In this document: in pieces, positions 26,018-34,900 of the stretch
How positions within the stretch are numbered: the first letter of the stretch is position 1
Layout of the letters: each line of letters begins with the position of its first letter
Assembly: GCA_020638055.1 (NCBI GenBank)
Contig: JACKJH010000001.1
Span: 682,001 to 746,000 of the forward strand
DNA: 64,000 nucleotides
Direction of reading: 5' to 3'
From: Hyphomicrobiaceae bacterium
Lineage (GTDB): Bacteria; Pseudomonadota; Alphaproteobacteria; Rhizobiales; Hyphomicrobiaceae
Translations under genes and position numbers: made by a program
The notes under the pieces: generated by a model
Seen by the model: only the letters and a program-made list of their open reading frames with translations
The model's database searches: none
Told to the model about the DNA's origin: nothing

Positions 26018-26803
26018 CTATCTCGGAGATAGTCGAAGGCCGCCGTCAAGACGAATACCGCAACCATTGAGCATGACGTTTTGTGCGATTTGCACCACCA
26101 GTTGCCCGTACTCATCGGGATCACCGAGGCGGCTAGGAAACGGCACCTGCGCGGCCAGAGACGCCTTTGCCTCATCTGTAAGGGTATCGAACATGGGCGT
26201 GCTGAACAGCCCCGGTTGAATGGCTACAACGCGCACGCCATCACTCGCCAGATCGCGCGCCAGTGGTAGCGTCATCGACAACACGCCGCCCTTCGAAGCG
26301 GCGTAGGCGATCTGCCCCATCTGGCCATCTTCTGCTGCGACGGAGGATGTGGAGATTATCACACCGCGTTCCTTGTCAGGGCCAAGCGGTGCCAGCTCCA
26401 TCATGCCCGCCGCTGAACGTGTGGACATAAGGAACGTGCCGATCAGGTTGATGTCGATCACCTTGCGGAATGAAGCCAGATCGTGGGCTACGACAGCAGA
26501 GGTTTGCCTGTCGCGGCGAACACTGCGTTTGCCGATAACGATGCCAGCACAGTTGACCAGTATGCGCTCTTGCCCGAAATGAGACCTTGCGGCCGCAAGC
26601 GATGCTTCGACGCTCACTTCGTCTGCAACATCGGTCTTGAAGAAGGCGCCGCCAACTTCTCCGGCGATGGCGTTGCCGGCTTGTTCATTGAGATCGAATA
26701 TCGAGACGCGAACTCCTTGCGCGGCGAGCCGCCGAACACAAGCACCACCCAGGCCGGAAGCACCGCCTGTCACGACGGCTGAGATTGTTTTGTCGAGGTT
26801 CAT
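26018..26803 (-). CDS. SDR family oxidoreductase (3-hydroxyacyl-CoA dehydrogenase type-2-like)
   Basis: A 261-residue classical short-chain dehydrogenase: TGGASGLGGACVRRLAAQG is the NAD-binding glycine motif, Asp37-region VSIFDLNE favours NAD over NADP, NCAGI follows, and the active site is YAASKGG. The insertion RDRQTSAVVAHDLASFRKVIDINLIGTFL and LPFPSRLGDPDEYGQLV resemble HSD17B10-type 3-hydroxyacyl-CoA dehydrogenases, so a role in acyl-CoA oxidation is plausible. Followed upstream by a family-B repeat. Confidence 0.87.
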   Translation of the reverse strand: MNLDKTISAVVTGGASGLGGACVRRLAAQGVRVSIFDLNEQAGNAIAGEVGGAFFKTDVADEVSVEASLAAARSHFGQERILVNCAGIVIGKRSVRRDRQTSAVVAHDLASFRKVIDINLIGTFLMSTRSAAGMMELAPLGPDKERGVIISTSSVAAEDGQMGQIAYAASKGGVLSMTLPLARDLASDGVRVVAIQPGLFSTPMFDTLTDEAKASLAAQVPFPSRLGDPDEYGQLVVQIAQNVMLNGCGIRLDGGLRLSPR

Positions 26804-26925
26804 GATCAGTCACTTTTGGATTTTGTAATTTGGATTGCCGTGCTGCTCGGGATGGCAGCGCGGCCAGTACGTGAGTGCCGCAAACGTCCGGCGGGGAAGG
26901 TTGGGCGCCGAGATAGTTTTCTCCG

Positions 26926-27029
26926 AGAGCGCACCCCGATCCGATGGAATCGGATCGGCGCTCTAGCTTTTTGGTTGATCGCATTTTCTTCGCCGAACCG
27001 GCGGCCACTTCGTCGGAAAATGCTTTAGA
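26926..27029. repeat. Family-B palindromic repeat, full copy
   Basis: Two-hairpin form, GAGCGCACCCCGATCC to GTCGGAAAATGCTTTAGAG, with a few changes from the commonest copy. It lies between the SDR and quinone reductase genes. Confidence 0.85.
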
Positions 27030-27213
27030 GCTCGTTCATGTTTCGTGGAATCGAAAGCCGGCTCCCTGCGGAAGTTGTTATTGCTATCAGTGGGCACCCT
27101 GATAAAGGGCTTTCTGACATGAGAATTAACTTCAACCGGGTCTGGTATGGTTTTGCATTACAACCCAAAAATACTGGTTCTGGTTCCCGGTCAATGCGGT
27201 TTTTCGTCTATTG

Positions 27214-28197
27214 TCATAACGTCAGCACGACTTTGCCGACCGCTTCTCGGCGATCCAGAATACCTATCGCTTCGGCGATCTGAGGCAATTTGAACGTTCC
27301 ATGGATGCGCGGCGCCAGCCGGCCCTCGGCCACCCAGCCGAGTACCTGCTGCATATTGGCAAAATGGCGCTGTGGATTACGTTTAACCCAATTACCCCAG
27401 AAAACACCGCGCACATCGCAGCCTTTCAGCAAGACCAGATTCAAGGCCAGTCTAGGTAACTCGCCAGCAGCAAAACCCACCACGAGATAGCAACCTTGCC
27501 AGGCTATGGCGCGCAAGGCAGGCTCGACATACGGACCGCCAACGCAATCATAGATTACATCAACACCTGAACCACTTGTCGCAGTCTTCAGTTCTTCTTT
27601 CAGGTTTGCGCTGCTGTAGTCGATGAGACCTTCGGCACCGTGGGCTTGTGCAACGGCCAATTTTTCAGCGGAGGAAGCAACAGCGAGGACGCGCGCGCCC
27701 ATCAGCTTTGCAACCTCGACCGCCGCCAGGCCAGCGCCACCTGCCGCTCCCAACACCGCGACCGTTTGCCCCGGCCGGAGTTCACCGCGATCGCGCAGGC
27801 CATGAATTGCCGTGCCGTAAGTGATCGCGATGCTAGAGGCGACGACGTCGTCAACGGCATCGGGTATGGGTATGCACGATGCCGCCGGCACAAGCACCTG
27901 TTCGCGTGCGCCGCCCCAGCCGAGGTAGCACGCAACGCGCGAACCGGTGGTTAATCCCGAATTTTCGCCAATATCTTCGCCAAGCGCTTCGACGACGCCA
28001 GCGATTTCGCCGGCGGGAGAAAATGGCAGCTCTGGTTTGTATTGATACTTGCCGCGGGTGATAAGCGTATCAAAGAAGTTCAACGCTGCCGCCTTGACCC
28101 TGACCAAAACCTCACCCGGGCCAGGGCTTGGCGAAGGCAGGTCCTCGATCACGATGGAGCCGGGGCCCTCGATTGTTTTGCAGAGCGCTGCCTTCAT
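27214..28197 (-). CDS. NADPH:quinone oxidoreductase, zinc-independent MDR family
   Basis: A 327-residue medium-chain dehydrogenase. The N-terminal GroES-like domain includes PGEVLVRVKAAALNFFDTLITRGKY; the Rossmann domain has AVLGAAGGAGLAAVEVAKLMGARVLAVASS with the NADPH site. It lacks the usual Cys/His/Glu zinc set, as in quinone reductases such as Qor. The substrate is not evident. Its neighbour on the same strand is the SDR, but 410 bp and a repeat separate them, so a shared operon is doubtful. Confidence 0.9.
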   Translation of the reverse strand: MKAALCKTIEGPGSIVIEDLPSPSPGPGEVLVRVKAAALNFFDTLITRGKYQYKPELPFSPAGEIAGVVEALGEDIGENSGLTTGSRVACYLGWGGAREQVLVPAASCIPIPDAVDDVVASSIAITYGTAIHGLRDRGELRPGQTVAVLGAAGGAGLAAVEVAKLMGARVLAVASSAEKLAVAQAHGAEGLIDYSSANLKEELKTATSGSGVDVIYDCVGGPYVEPALRAIAWQGCYLVVGFAAGELPRLALNLVLLKGCDVRGVFWGNWVKRNPQRHFANMQQVLGWVAEGRLAPRIHGTFKLPQIAEAIGILDRREAVGKVVLTL

Positions 28198-28285
28198 GGA
28201 AAACGGCCTGTCGCGTTGAGGTTTTGATGTGCTAGATCGAGTTCATGTTTGGTAGAAACACGACCACCATCCAACTTTCAGTTGG

Positions 28286-28333
28286 GGCATGATTTTCACG
28301 CTGAACCGCATCACGCTTCAGCTATACATGCTC
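28286..28333. repeat. Family-A repeat, diverged
   Basis: GGGCATGATTTTCACGC, AACCGCATCACGCTTC, AGCTATACATGCTCC: family A with several substitutions, in the divergent space between the quinone reductase and SpoU genes. Confidence 0.7.
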
Positions 28334-28438
28334 CAGGCACAATTATAGGACACGCGGCACAAAGCAGATCTCTTGCCAACTGTCGAGCGGCACGACAGCT
28401 CCAACCATCTGCACATATGCGCCTGGGATTTTGAAAAC

Positions 28439-29005
28439 ATGACGCCCAACACCTGGCCTCCCCCAGCACGAGGATATTTCGCCATCGGTGCGGAACGGAT
28501 GTCGAAAGCCCTCAATCTGGGCAACCTCATGCGTTCGGCGCACGGATTTGGCGCAAGTTTTACCTTCACGCTTGGAGCAACTTATCAGGCGCTGGAGGCC
28601 AGAGCAGATACGTCGAAAGGCCAATGGCATCTGCCGCACTATAATTGGAGCGGACTTGATCAGATGTCGCTGCCTGAGGGCTGCGTACTCATCGGCATTG
28701 AACTTGTGGACAATGCAATCGACCTGCCAAGTTTCCGGCATCCGTTGAAAGCCGCATATGTGCTTGGGCCTGAAATGGGCTCGCTTTCTGCACCTGTGCT
28801 TGAACGCTGCCAACATGTTGTACGGATTCCTACACGGTTTTGTATCAACGTCGCCATGGCAGGGGCGATCGTGATGTATGACCGCGTACGAACACTAGCA
28901 CCGTTTGCCGCACGCCCGGTCAGCTCTGGGGGACCCGATCGGAAACGTTCAGAGCATGTTGGCCAGCGGACAACGCAGAGCCGAAAAATTTCCACCGGCG
29001 GGTGA
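28439..29005 (+). CDS. SpoU/TrmH family RNA 2'-O-methyltransferase
   Basis: About 188 residues with the three SPOUT motifs in order: NLGNLMRSAHGFGA (motif 1), YVLGPEMGSLS (motif 2, AdoMet knot), and VRIPTRFCINVAMAGAIVMYDR (motif 3). These enzymes 2'-O-methylate tRNA or rRNA riboses; the target is not deducible. In motif 3 the usual Ser-Leu-Asn reads Cys-Ile-Asn, a mild deviation. The frame is open from 28373 (TTG), but ATG 28439 begins the conserved region; neither start has a strong Shine-Dalgarno sequence. The tail after residue 160 is Ser/Arg-rich. Confidence 0.87.
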   Translation: MTPNTWPPPARGYFAIGAERMSKALNLGNLMRSAHGFGASFTFTLGATYQALEARADTSKGQWHLPHYNWSGLDQMSLPEGCVLIGIELVDNAIDLPSFRHPLKAAYVLGPEMGSLSAPVLERCQHVVRIPTRFCINVAMAGAIVMYDRVRTLAPFAARPVSSGGPDRKRSEHVGQRTTQSRKISTGG

Positions 29006-29063
29006 CATTGCGAACATGATTCGGATATAGGTTGCACTCGCCCGAACGAGAACCGATGGAAAG

Positions 29064-29597
29064 ATGGACTATAAAAATATGAAACTTCGGCATATCACAT
29101 GTCGTCCGGCCTTTGCTGTCTCGTTTATCGCTGCACTGTTGTGTGCTCATACTGCGTTTGCTGCGAAACTCGTCGAAAAGTCTGGCGACTGGTCAATGTT
29201 TGTACATGACGCCGCGCAGAAGAAGATCTGTTTTATTGCGTCACAACCGTCCTCCAGCACTCCCAAGGATGCCAAGCGCGATCCCGCCTTCTTTTATGTT
29301 TCAGCTTGGCCGAAGGATGGTGTGAAGTCTGAAATCTCTGTTTTGCTGGGCTATCCTGTCAAAAAGGGAAGCGACGTTACGATTGAGATTTCGTCGAGCA
29401 AGTTCACGCTGTTTGCGCAAGGTGACAAGGCATTCGTTGCCGACCCGACCGATGAGTTGAAGCTCATTGATGCGATGAAACGTGGTTCGACAATGGAAGT
29501 TTCGGCCTCTGCGGAAGCGGGTTTCAACACGACCGACAAGTATTCCCTTTCAGGCGTGACCGCATCGCTCGGCAATCTGGACAAGAAATGCGAATGA
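29064..29597 (+). CDS. Invasion-associated locus B (IalB) family protein
   Basis: A 177-residue exported protein. Signal peptide: FAVSFIAALLCAHTAFA. The mature domain follows the IalB pattern: GDWSMFVHDAAQKKICFIASQP, FYVSAWPKDGVKSEISVLLGYPVKKGSDVTIEI, and a C-terminal SLSGVTASLGNLDKKCE; the two Cys may form a disulphide. The family is named for a Bartonella factor but is widespread in harmless alphaproteobacteria. ATG at 29079 is an alternative start; RBS evidence is weak for both. Confidence 0.83.
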   Translation: MDYKNMKLRHITCRPAFAVSFIAALLCAHTAFAAKLVEKSGDWSMFVHDAAQKKICFIASQPSSSTPKDAKRDPAFFYVSAWPKDGVKSEISVLLGYPVKKGSDVTIEISSSKFTLFAQGDKAFVADPTDELKLIDAMKRGSTMEVSASAEAGFNTTDKYSLSGVTASLGNLDKKCE

Positions 29598-29672
29598 AGT
29601 GGTGTTACGGCGCCGTTGCGATAGTGCGGCGCTGATGGCATCTGCCTTGGTGTTGTGGGCCCGCCGGCACGG

Positions 29673-30380
29673 CTATCTGCTTTCGTGCAGTCGCTTCATG
29701 CGTAGTTGGATGTACAGCGCGCCTTCGCCGCCATGCTGCAACGCCGACGTGGTGTAGCTCACCACCAGGGCGCGCAAATCAGGTTCGGCCAGCCATCGGG
29801 GGACGCTACGCCGCAGAACGCCGCGATCGTCTCGGTGATGGACGGGCATGGATAAATCGTATCTCTCGTCTGCCGAACTCCGACCGCCCTTGCCCGTTAT
29901 TACAAGCACCCAACGCAAGCCGCGCGCGTGACTGGCACGCAAGAATGCACGCAGCGATGCGTGGGCTTCTTCCTGTCGCATGCCGTGCAGGTCAAGCCTC
30001 GCTTCAATCTCAATGCGGCCGGACCTGATACGACGAACGGCTTTGCGATCAAAATCGGCAAGCGGCGGCATTTTGCGGCCTGTTGGATGCACCACGGAGG
30101 GCGGCCGTTTTTGCTCGGTGGCCTGCGGCATCTTCAGCGGGTTAGCGGGAGGCGAAATATAGCTTGCCTCGTTACGAAGCTGTTCCTCAAACCAAGCGGT
30201 GGCCCTATCATTTTTGGCGGGAGTTTCGTGGTCAGACGTCTTGGGAATTCTCGTTTTGTCGGTGTGGCGTTGCTTTGCAACCGATCGTGTTACGTGATCC
30301 CAAAGTGCGCGATCGTCCTCGCTCAACACTGAAGCTCGTTTGCCACATGACCCGCGGCGTTGTTCACCGCTGCTACTCAT
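29673..30380 (-). CDS. Smr domain protein
   Basis: A 235-residue protein with a C-terminal Smr (MutS2-related) nuclease-like domain: ARLDLHGMRQEEAHASLRAFLRAS contains the conserved LDLHG, and VLVITGKGGRS the second motif, followed by ALVVSYTTSALQHGGEGALYIQLR. The N-terminal 120 residues are charged and linker-like. Smr domains cleave or bind branched DNA or RNA. The start at 30380 forms an ATGA overlap with the mltA stop, so the two are translationally coupled. Confidence 0.9.
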   Translation of the reverse strand: MSSSGEQRRGSCGKRASVLSEDDRALWDHVTRSVAKQRHTDKTRIPKTSDHETPAKNDRATAWFEEQLRNEASYISPPANPLKMPQATEQKRPPSVVHPTGRKMPPLADFDRKAVRRIRSGRIEIEARLDLHGMRQEEAHASLRAFLRASHARGLRWVLVITGKGGRSSADERYDLSMPVHHRDDRGVLRRSVPRWLAEPDLRALVVSYTTSALQHGGEGALYIQLRMKRLHESR

Positions 30381-31870
30381 TGCCGGGCTTGAATGAACTT
30401 CTTGGGCTGATCCTTGTCGTGTGCCTTGATGCTTTTTCCGCGCATGCGTTCGCGCGGAACTAGCACATAGAACGTGCCGTGATGCTTGGTAATACCGGCA
30501 CATCTTCCTGCTTTGTCGCCGGAGCCACAAAAGATGTCTCCGCGCTCGGGACCGCGTATGGCAGAACCCACGTCCTGGGCAATCATCAAACGCTGGAAGG
30601 GGCGCTTATCTTTGGTGATGTGCGTGATTTCCGGAGCGTCTACGTAAACCGGCATTCCAATGGCGTGATAGCGTGTGTCTACGGCCAGACTGCGCCGAGG
30701 CGTGAGCGGTATTTCCAATACCCCCATTGCGCTTTGCGCCTGTTCGCCCTTGAGTTCACGGAAGAAAACATAGGAACGATTCTGCCAAAGTACCTGACGC
30801 ATCCGTTCGGGGTTGGTGCGCAGCCAGGCCTTGAGCGCCTGAAGCGACATGCGATTGGCCGGGAACAGTCCCTTGTCGATCAAATACCGCCCAATGGAAG
30901 TATAAGGATAGCCATTCTTACCATCATAGGTGACACGAACCATACTGCCGTCGGGCAGCGCGATGCGGCCTGACCCCTGGATCTGCATGAAGTAGACGTC
31001 GAGTTCGTCCTTCAGATACAAAAGTTCAAGTTTTTGCCCGGCCAAGGCGCCCTGTTCGATCTGTTGGCGCGTGGGGTAGGGTTTCAATCCGGCATCTGTT
31101 TGAAGCGCATGGGTAAGTTTGTGAGCTTTGGCGCCGCGTTCGCTTTCCGGCACGATATTTACGAGGTCGCGCGGCCGCCTGAGCAATGGCGCGGTGAATG
31201 AAGTGCTAGGTTTGCGTGCGCCTTTAACGAGGGGTTCATAATAGCCGGTGAGCAATCCGTCAGGGCCTGAATGTGTCACGCGGTGCGGCGTAAAATGCGT
31301 TTCAAAAAATTCACGAGCATTTTTCTTGGTCGCCTTGCCCGCCATCAATGCGGCGGCATCCTCGCAGGCGCTCAGCAAGCCAGGCGGGGGGGACGATTTA
31401 CCTGATTTTGCCCCAACACGAACGGCAAACGTGACGCGCTCACAAGAGCGCATGAAGGTTTTCAGCGCGGCCAGATGATCGTCACTTTGCCAGCCGGGCA
31501 ATTGGTTATACCGAACCGGTTCATACCCCACTTTTGGCGTGCGGCTGGTTTTGCTGGCAGTTTTGGGTGAGGGGGCGTTGGCAGGCTTTTTCTCTGGTAG
31601 TGGCGGCATGGCGGACGACATCGCAATTTGCGTTCCCCAAGATGCAGGATCCGCTTTCACCTCAAGGGTTGCATATGGGAGCACTGCAATCAGACACGCA
31701 ATATACCTAATCGGGATTAGGGTGGTTACAGGTATTCTGCGGGACGTCTGGAATTGTGAACGGTGAATATTTCGAACCGGACTGCGCCACCGGCGACCAG
31801 ATCTCGCATGCGGGTCGCAAAATCCATAAAAATTGCTGTGAAACAATCGTCCGCATTCGATACGTGGCAT
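30377..31870 (-). CDS. mltA: Membrane-bound lytic murein transglycosylase A
   Basis: Up to 497 residues. The MltA domain spans roughly 190-330 with THSGPDGLLTGYYEPLVKGA and LYLKDELDVYFMQIQGSGRI; a 3D domain follows with MIAQDVGSAIRGPERGDIFCGSG, whose Asp is the catalytic acid. It cleaves peptidoglycan beta-1,4 bonds to give 1,6-anhydro-muramyl ends. A signal-like hydrophobic stretch (YIACLIAVLPYATLEVKA) sits near residue 55, so the true N-terminus is probably further inside than 31870, but no good in-frame start with an RBS is visible there. No lipobox Cys is evident. Confidence 0.88.
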   Translation of the reverse strand: MPRIECGRLFHSNFYGFCDPHARSGRRWRSPVRNIHRSQFQTSRRIPVTTLIPIRYIACLIAVLPYATLEVKADPASWGTQIAMSSAMPPLPEKKPANAPSPKTASKTSRTPKVGYEPVRYNQLPGWQSDDHLAALKTFMRSCERVTFAVRVGAKSGKSSPPPGLLSACEDAAALMAGKATKKNAREFFETHFTPHRVTHSGPDGLLTGYYEPLVKGARKPSTSFTAPLLRRPRDLVNIVPESERGAKAHKLTHALQTDAGLKPYPTRQQIEQGALAGQKLELLYLKDELDVYFMQIQGSGRIALPDGSMVRVTYDGKNGYPYTSIGRYLIDKGLFPANRMSLQALKAWLRTNPERMRQVLWQNRSYVFFRELKGEQAQSAMGVLEIPLTPRRSLAVDTRYHAIGMPVYVDAPEITHITKDKRPFQRLMIAQDVGSAIRGPERGDIFCGSGDKAGRCAGITKHHGTFYVLVPRERMRGKSIKAHDKDQPKKFIQARQ

Positions 31871-32018
31871 GAAGAATAATCCCCCCGGAACTTCTCCTGC
31901 TTGATTGACGTGCGCCCTGCCAAGTCTTAACGAGCGGCATCAAAAATCGCCGCCATTCCTGCCGAGAGCCCGAATTTCATTCAGCTTAGCTCAGCTCCGG
32001 GTGCAGAAAAAGGCAGGC

Positions 32019-32774
32019 TCAAGCCGCGTGCTGGGTCGCCACCAGTTTCCAGTTGGGATTTTGACGAGCGCGTGCGGACGATACATCGCGGCTGAAGGTC
32101 CACCGATCGGTGACCTCGCTAACGGACTGTGGATCGCCAGCGATAACGGCACCTGCTTTATCTCGCGTAGCCGAAATGAGCTGGCTTACAAATTTCACCG
32201 TGATACTGGCGATACCGTCGTTGACCTCCGCATCAATCACATCTGCCTTGGAAATGCCGACAAAGGACTGATCCATCAACTCGCCGCGATCCTCGCGCTC
32301 TTTGATGGCCGAATCAAAGCTATCGTAAACTTCACGGCTGAGCAGGTCGCGAAGCAATTTGCGATTACCTTCCGCAAACGCTGTAACGATCATCTCATAG
32401 GCCTGCTTTGCGCCTTTGAGGAATAGTTCCGGGTCAAATCCTGTATCGGCCTTGAGGATATCCAACAGACCGCGTTCAACCTCACGATCGGAGCCAGAGA
32501 GGGTACGGATTCTTTCCTCAAGCTCGGCCTTGGGCATGCCTGATTCTGCAGCCGCGCCAGCCTGGATCTGATCGTCCCGCTGCGGCAATGCCACGACTTT
32601 GTCGTTGCCGCTGGCGTTGGCGGCGGCCCGCCGCCGTTCAGCCTCGGCCCGATAGCGGTCCATGCGGGCATCATCCTCTTCGGTACGACGTCCGAGTACG
32701 CTGCGCAGCTTGAAGATGACAACAAGCGCTACGATCAACGAAATCAGGGTTATAAGATCGATTCTTCCGTCCAT
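32019..32774 (-). CDS. Tim44-like domain protein (TimA)
   Basis: A 251-residue protein with an N-terminal membrane helix (LITLISLIVALVVIFKLRSVLG), an acidic/basic linker, and a C-terminal Tim44-like domain: FLKGAKQAYEMIVTAFAEGNRKLLRDLLSREVYDSF and ASITVKFVSQLISATRDKAG. Alphaproteobacterial homologues of mitochondrial Tim44; the bacterial function is not settled. It lies near secB and fxsA, upstream of mltA-smr on the same strand, a conserved rhizobial block. Confidence 0.92.
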   Translation of the reverse strand: MDGRIDLITLISLIVALVVIFKLRSVLGRRTEEDDARMDRYRAEAERRRAAANASGNDKVVALPQRDDQIQAGAAAESGMPKAELEERIRTLSGSDREVERGLLDILKADTGFDPELFLKGAKQAYEMIVTAFAEGNRKLLRDLLSREVYDSFDSAIKEREDRGELMDQSFVGISKADVIDAEVNDGIASITVKFVSQLISATRDKAGAVIAGDPQSVSEVTDRWTFSRDVSSARARQNPNWKLVATQHAA

Positions 32775-33304
32775 CGACGTGCTTTCAAGATTGATCTGGC
32801 AAGGCGTTATACCCGGATGTAGACGTCCAGGGCTGCGAGGTCCATACCCTTTAGTTCAGCAGGGTCATCAGGCTTTTACCGCGGTCCGCCCGGAATGATC
32901 GCCAAAGAGCGTTGGTATCGCCGACAACTTAGGGCACAAAGACCTCCAAGCCAACCGGGCAAGCGCCAAAGAATTAGCGTCAACGTAGCTTGATGACTTG
33001 CTAGGGTCGGGACCCGAGCGGCTGCGGTTAGTGAGCCGTGACGAACAAAGAGTTGCTGGACTTGGTTCTGCCCCGTTACTTGGGCATTAACCCTGCCATC
33101 GACAAGATCCTCAGGCCGTTTCATGGTCCGCCTTGGCCAGGGATGATTTCGCACAATCGTTTCAACCGTGAAGGAATCGCAATTGCTGGGCTTTCCCTCG
33201 CACACCTCAGAACCTGCCGATGCTCAGCGACCCTGGATCAGGTGGTATGATGCGCACGTTCCGCCCGGCTGGCGGATGCCTCCAAGCGAGCTGGATCCTG
33301 ACGC
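32775..33304. other. Divergent intergenic region timA/fxsA
   Basis: 530 bp between divergent genes. Short open frames on both strands look random in composition and none has a convincing ribosome-binding site. Promoters for both flanking genes must lie here, but I see no clear motif or repeat. Confidence 0.35.
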
Positions 33305-33883
33305 ATGAACAGTCCAATCCGTGCTATTTTGCTCCTGATATTCATTGCGATCCCGCTTATTGAAATCGCACTGCTGATCAAAATCGGTCAGGCGATCGGA
33401 TTTTGGGCAACGATTCTCCTGGTCATCGGCACCGCTGTTTTCGGCACATTGGTGCTTCATGCGCAGGGCATGCAGACGCTCAATCGGGTGCTGGCATCGG
33501 TGAACGATGGTAAACCTCCGGTCACGCCGGTTTTAGAAGGCTTTTTATTACTTATCGCCGGAATGCTGTTGCTGACGCCGGGTATACTTACAGATTCGGT
33601 TGGATTCATTTTGCTGGTACCGCCAATTCGACAATTGCTGGTGCGGCATGCCCTCAGCCGTTTGTTCGTGGTAACCACCAGGCGGGAAGGCGGGCACGGA
33701 AATTGGGGAGGGTCGGGCCCTGGCGGCGCGCAAGGCTGGACGGACGCAGAATTCGAGGATGCGCCGCCACCAGGCGCAGATAGCTCCAGCGGGCGCACTG
33801 CGCGCGGAGAAGGACCAATCATTGAAGGCGATTATGAAAGGCTGGACGAGCGGTCCGTCGATCCCCGACGCAGCAAGCGCTGA
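33305..33883 (+). CDS. fxsA: FxsA family membrane protein
   Basis: A 192-residue protein with three to four membrane helices: AILLLIFIAIPLIEIALLIKIG, FWATILLVIGTAVFGTLVLHAQGMQTLNR, and FLLLIAGMLLLTPGILTDSVGFILLVPPIRQLL, the FxsA core. The C-terminal 70 residues are Gly/Pro/acidic and likely cytoplasmic. In E. coli, FxsA overproduction relieves F exclusion of phage T7; the normal role is unknown. It precedes secB by about 170 bp. Confidence 0.92.
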   Translation: MNSPIRAILLLIFIAIPLIEIALLIKIGQAIGFWATILLVIGTAVFGTLVLHAQGMQTLNRVLASVNDGKPPVTPVLEGFLLLIAGMLLLTPGILTDSVGFILLVPPIRQLLVRHALSRLFVVTTRREGGHGNWGGSGPGGAQGWTDAEFEDAPPPGADSSSGRTARGEGPIIEGDYERLDERSVDPRRSKR

Positions 33884-34055
33884 TCCTGCTCAGCTCTTAG
33901 AGCATCGGGCGTTTGAGACCCGATCATGGAAATTGAATAGACTGAGGCCGTACTATCATTCATTCGAATGCGGGCGATTGCACCTCAAGCCGTGGCGTGA
34001 TAGCCACCCGGCGGACTTTGCAGCTCAACTTTTTAGTCAAGGGCAACGGACAATC

Positions 34056-34568
34056 ATGGCGGACGGCAAGAACGGAAATGGTAACGGCGCGGCAATTGAA
34101 ACGGCCGCTCAAAAAGACGTGGGGCCGATCCAGGCGCAGATCGTCAGCCAGTACATCAGGGACTTGTCATTCGAGAATCCGAACGTGGACAAGATCATGG
34201 GCGCGGGCCCGGGGGAAAATCCCAATATTCAGCTCGAAGTCAACGTGGATGCGAAGACCGCGGACGCTACGAACAAAATCTATGAAAGCGCGATCAGTTT
34301 TCGTGCGCATGCGACCAGCAAGATCGGCACAATCTACGAACTGGAAGCTGTTTATGCGGGGCTGTTCCGAATTCAGAGTATTCCGCCCGAGGCATTGCAA
34401 CCCTTTCTACTAGTGAATTGCCCCTCGGTGCTGTTTCCCTTCCTGCGGCGTCTAATTGCAGACATCACGCGAGAAGGTGGCTTTCCGCCGCTGCTTTTGG
34501 ACCCGATTGATTTCGGTACGCTCTACATGCAGCGCAAGAAAGAGATGCAACAGGCTGCTAAATCCTAG
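34056..34568 (+). CDS. secB: Protein-export chaperone SecB
   Basis: A 170-residue cytosolic chaperone, tetrameric in the family, that keeps preproteins unfolded for SecA. Seen: IVSQYIRDLSFENPN, NIQLEVNVDAKT, YELEAVYAGLFRIQSIP, LLVNCPSVLFPFLRRLIADITREGGFPPLLLDPIDF, all SecB hallmarks. The start at 34056 begins MADGKNGNGNG; the longer open frame from 33759 overlaps fxsA in another register. Its TAG stop abuts a family-D repeat. Confidence 0.95.
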   Translation: MADGKNGNGNGAAIETAAQKDVGPIQAQIVSQYIRDLSFENPNVDKIMGAGPGENPNIQLEVNVDAKTADATNKIYESAISFRAHATSKIGTIYELEAVYAGLFRIQSIPPEALQPFLLVNCPSVLFPFLRRLIADITREGGFPPLLLDPIDFGTLYMQRKKEMQQAAKS

Positions 34569-34670
34569 ATCGCGTTCACTTTTCATGGAACCGCGAACGC
34601 GCTCTATTTTCTTTTATTTTGAGCATGTTCTTCACGCCGAACCGCATACACTTCGGCTGAACATGCTCTA
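34567..34670. repeat. Family-D hairpin followed by a family-A repeat
   Basis: GATCGCGTTCACTTTTCATG ... CGCGAACGCGCTCTA (34567-34606) is an inverted repeat, then a TTTTCTTTTATTTT spacer, then a family-A copy at 34621-34670. The same D-spacer-A unit recurs almost identically at 49302-49404, so it behaves as one composite element. Confidence 0.85.
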
Positions 34671-34732
34671 ACGTCCCGACAGTCGGCGTGCGAGGCGCGT
34701 GCAGCATTCGTGAGATCAGCGCCGTCGCTCTG

Positions 34733-34897
34733 GAGCATGTTTTTCACGCTGAACCGCGCCACACTTCAGCTAAACATGCGTTTTAGTCTGGAGCATGTTT
34801 TTCACGCTGAACCGCTCTACACTTCAGCTAAACATGCGTTTTAGTCTGGAGCATGTTTTTCACGCTGAACCGCTCTACACTTCAGCTAAACATGCTC
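34733..34897. repeat. Tandem array of family-A repeats, 58-bp period
   Basis: Three family-A copies at 34733-34779, 34791-34837 and 34849-34897 with exact 58-bp spacing, the spacers being GTTTTAGTCTG or its equivalent. The array ends 3 bp before the dnaQ stop codon. Repeats are palindromic and as long as the period allows, so this is not a CRISPR array. Confidence 0.9.
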
Positions 34898-34900
34898 TAT

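Noticed and set aside
28343..28816. 157-codon minus-strand frame
   Set aside because: Opposite to the SpoU methyltransferase motifs.
34621..34897. CRISPR array
   Set aside because: The repeated unit is itself the palindrome, spacers are nearly identical to each other, and no cas genes are present.
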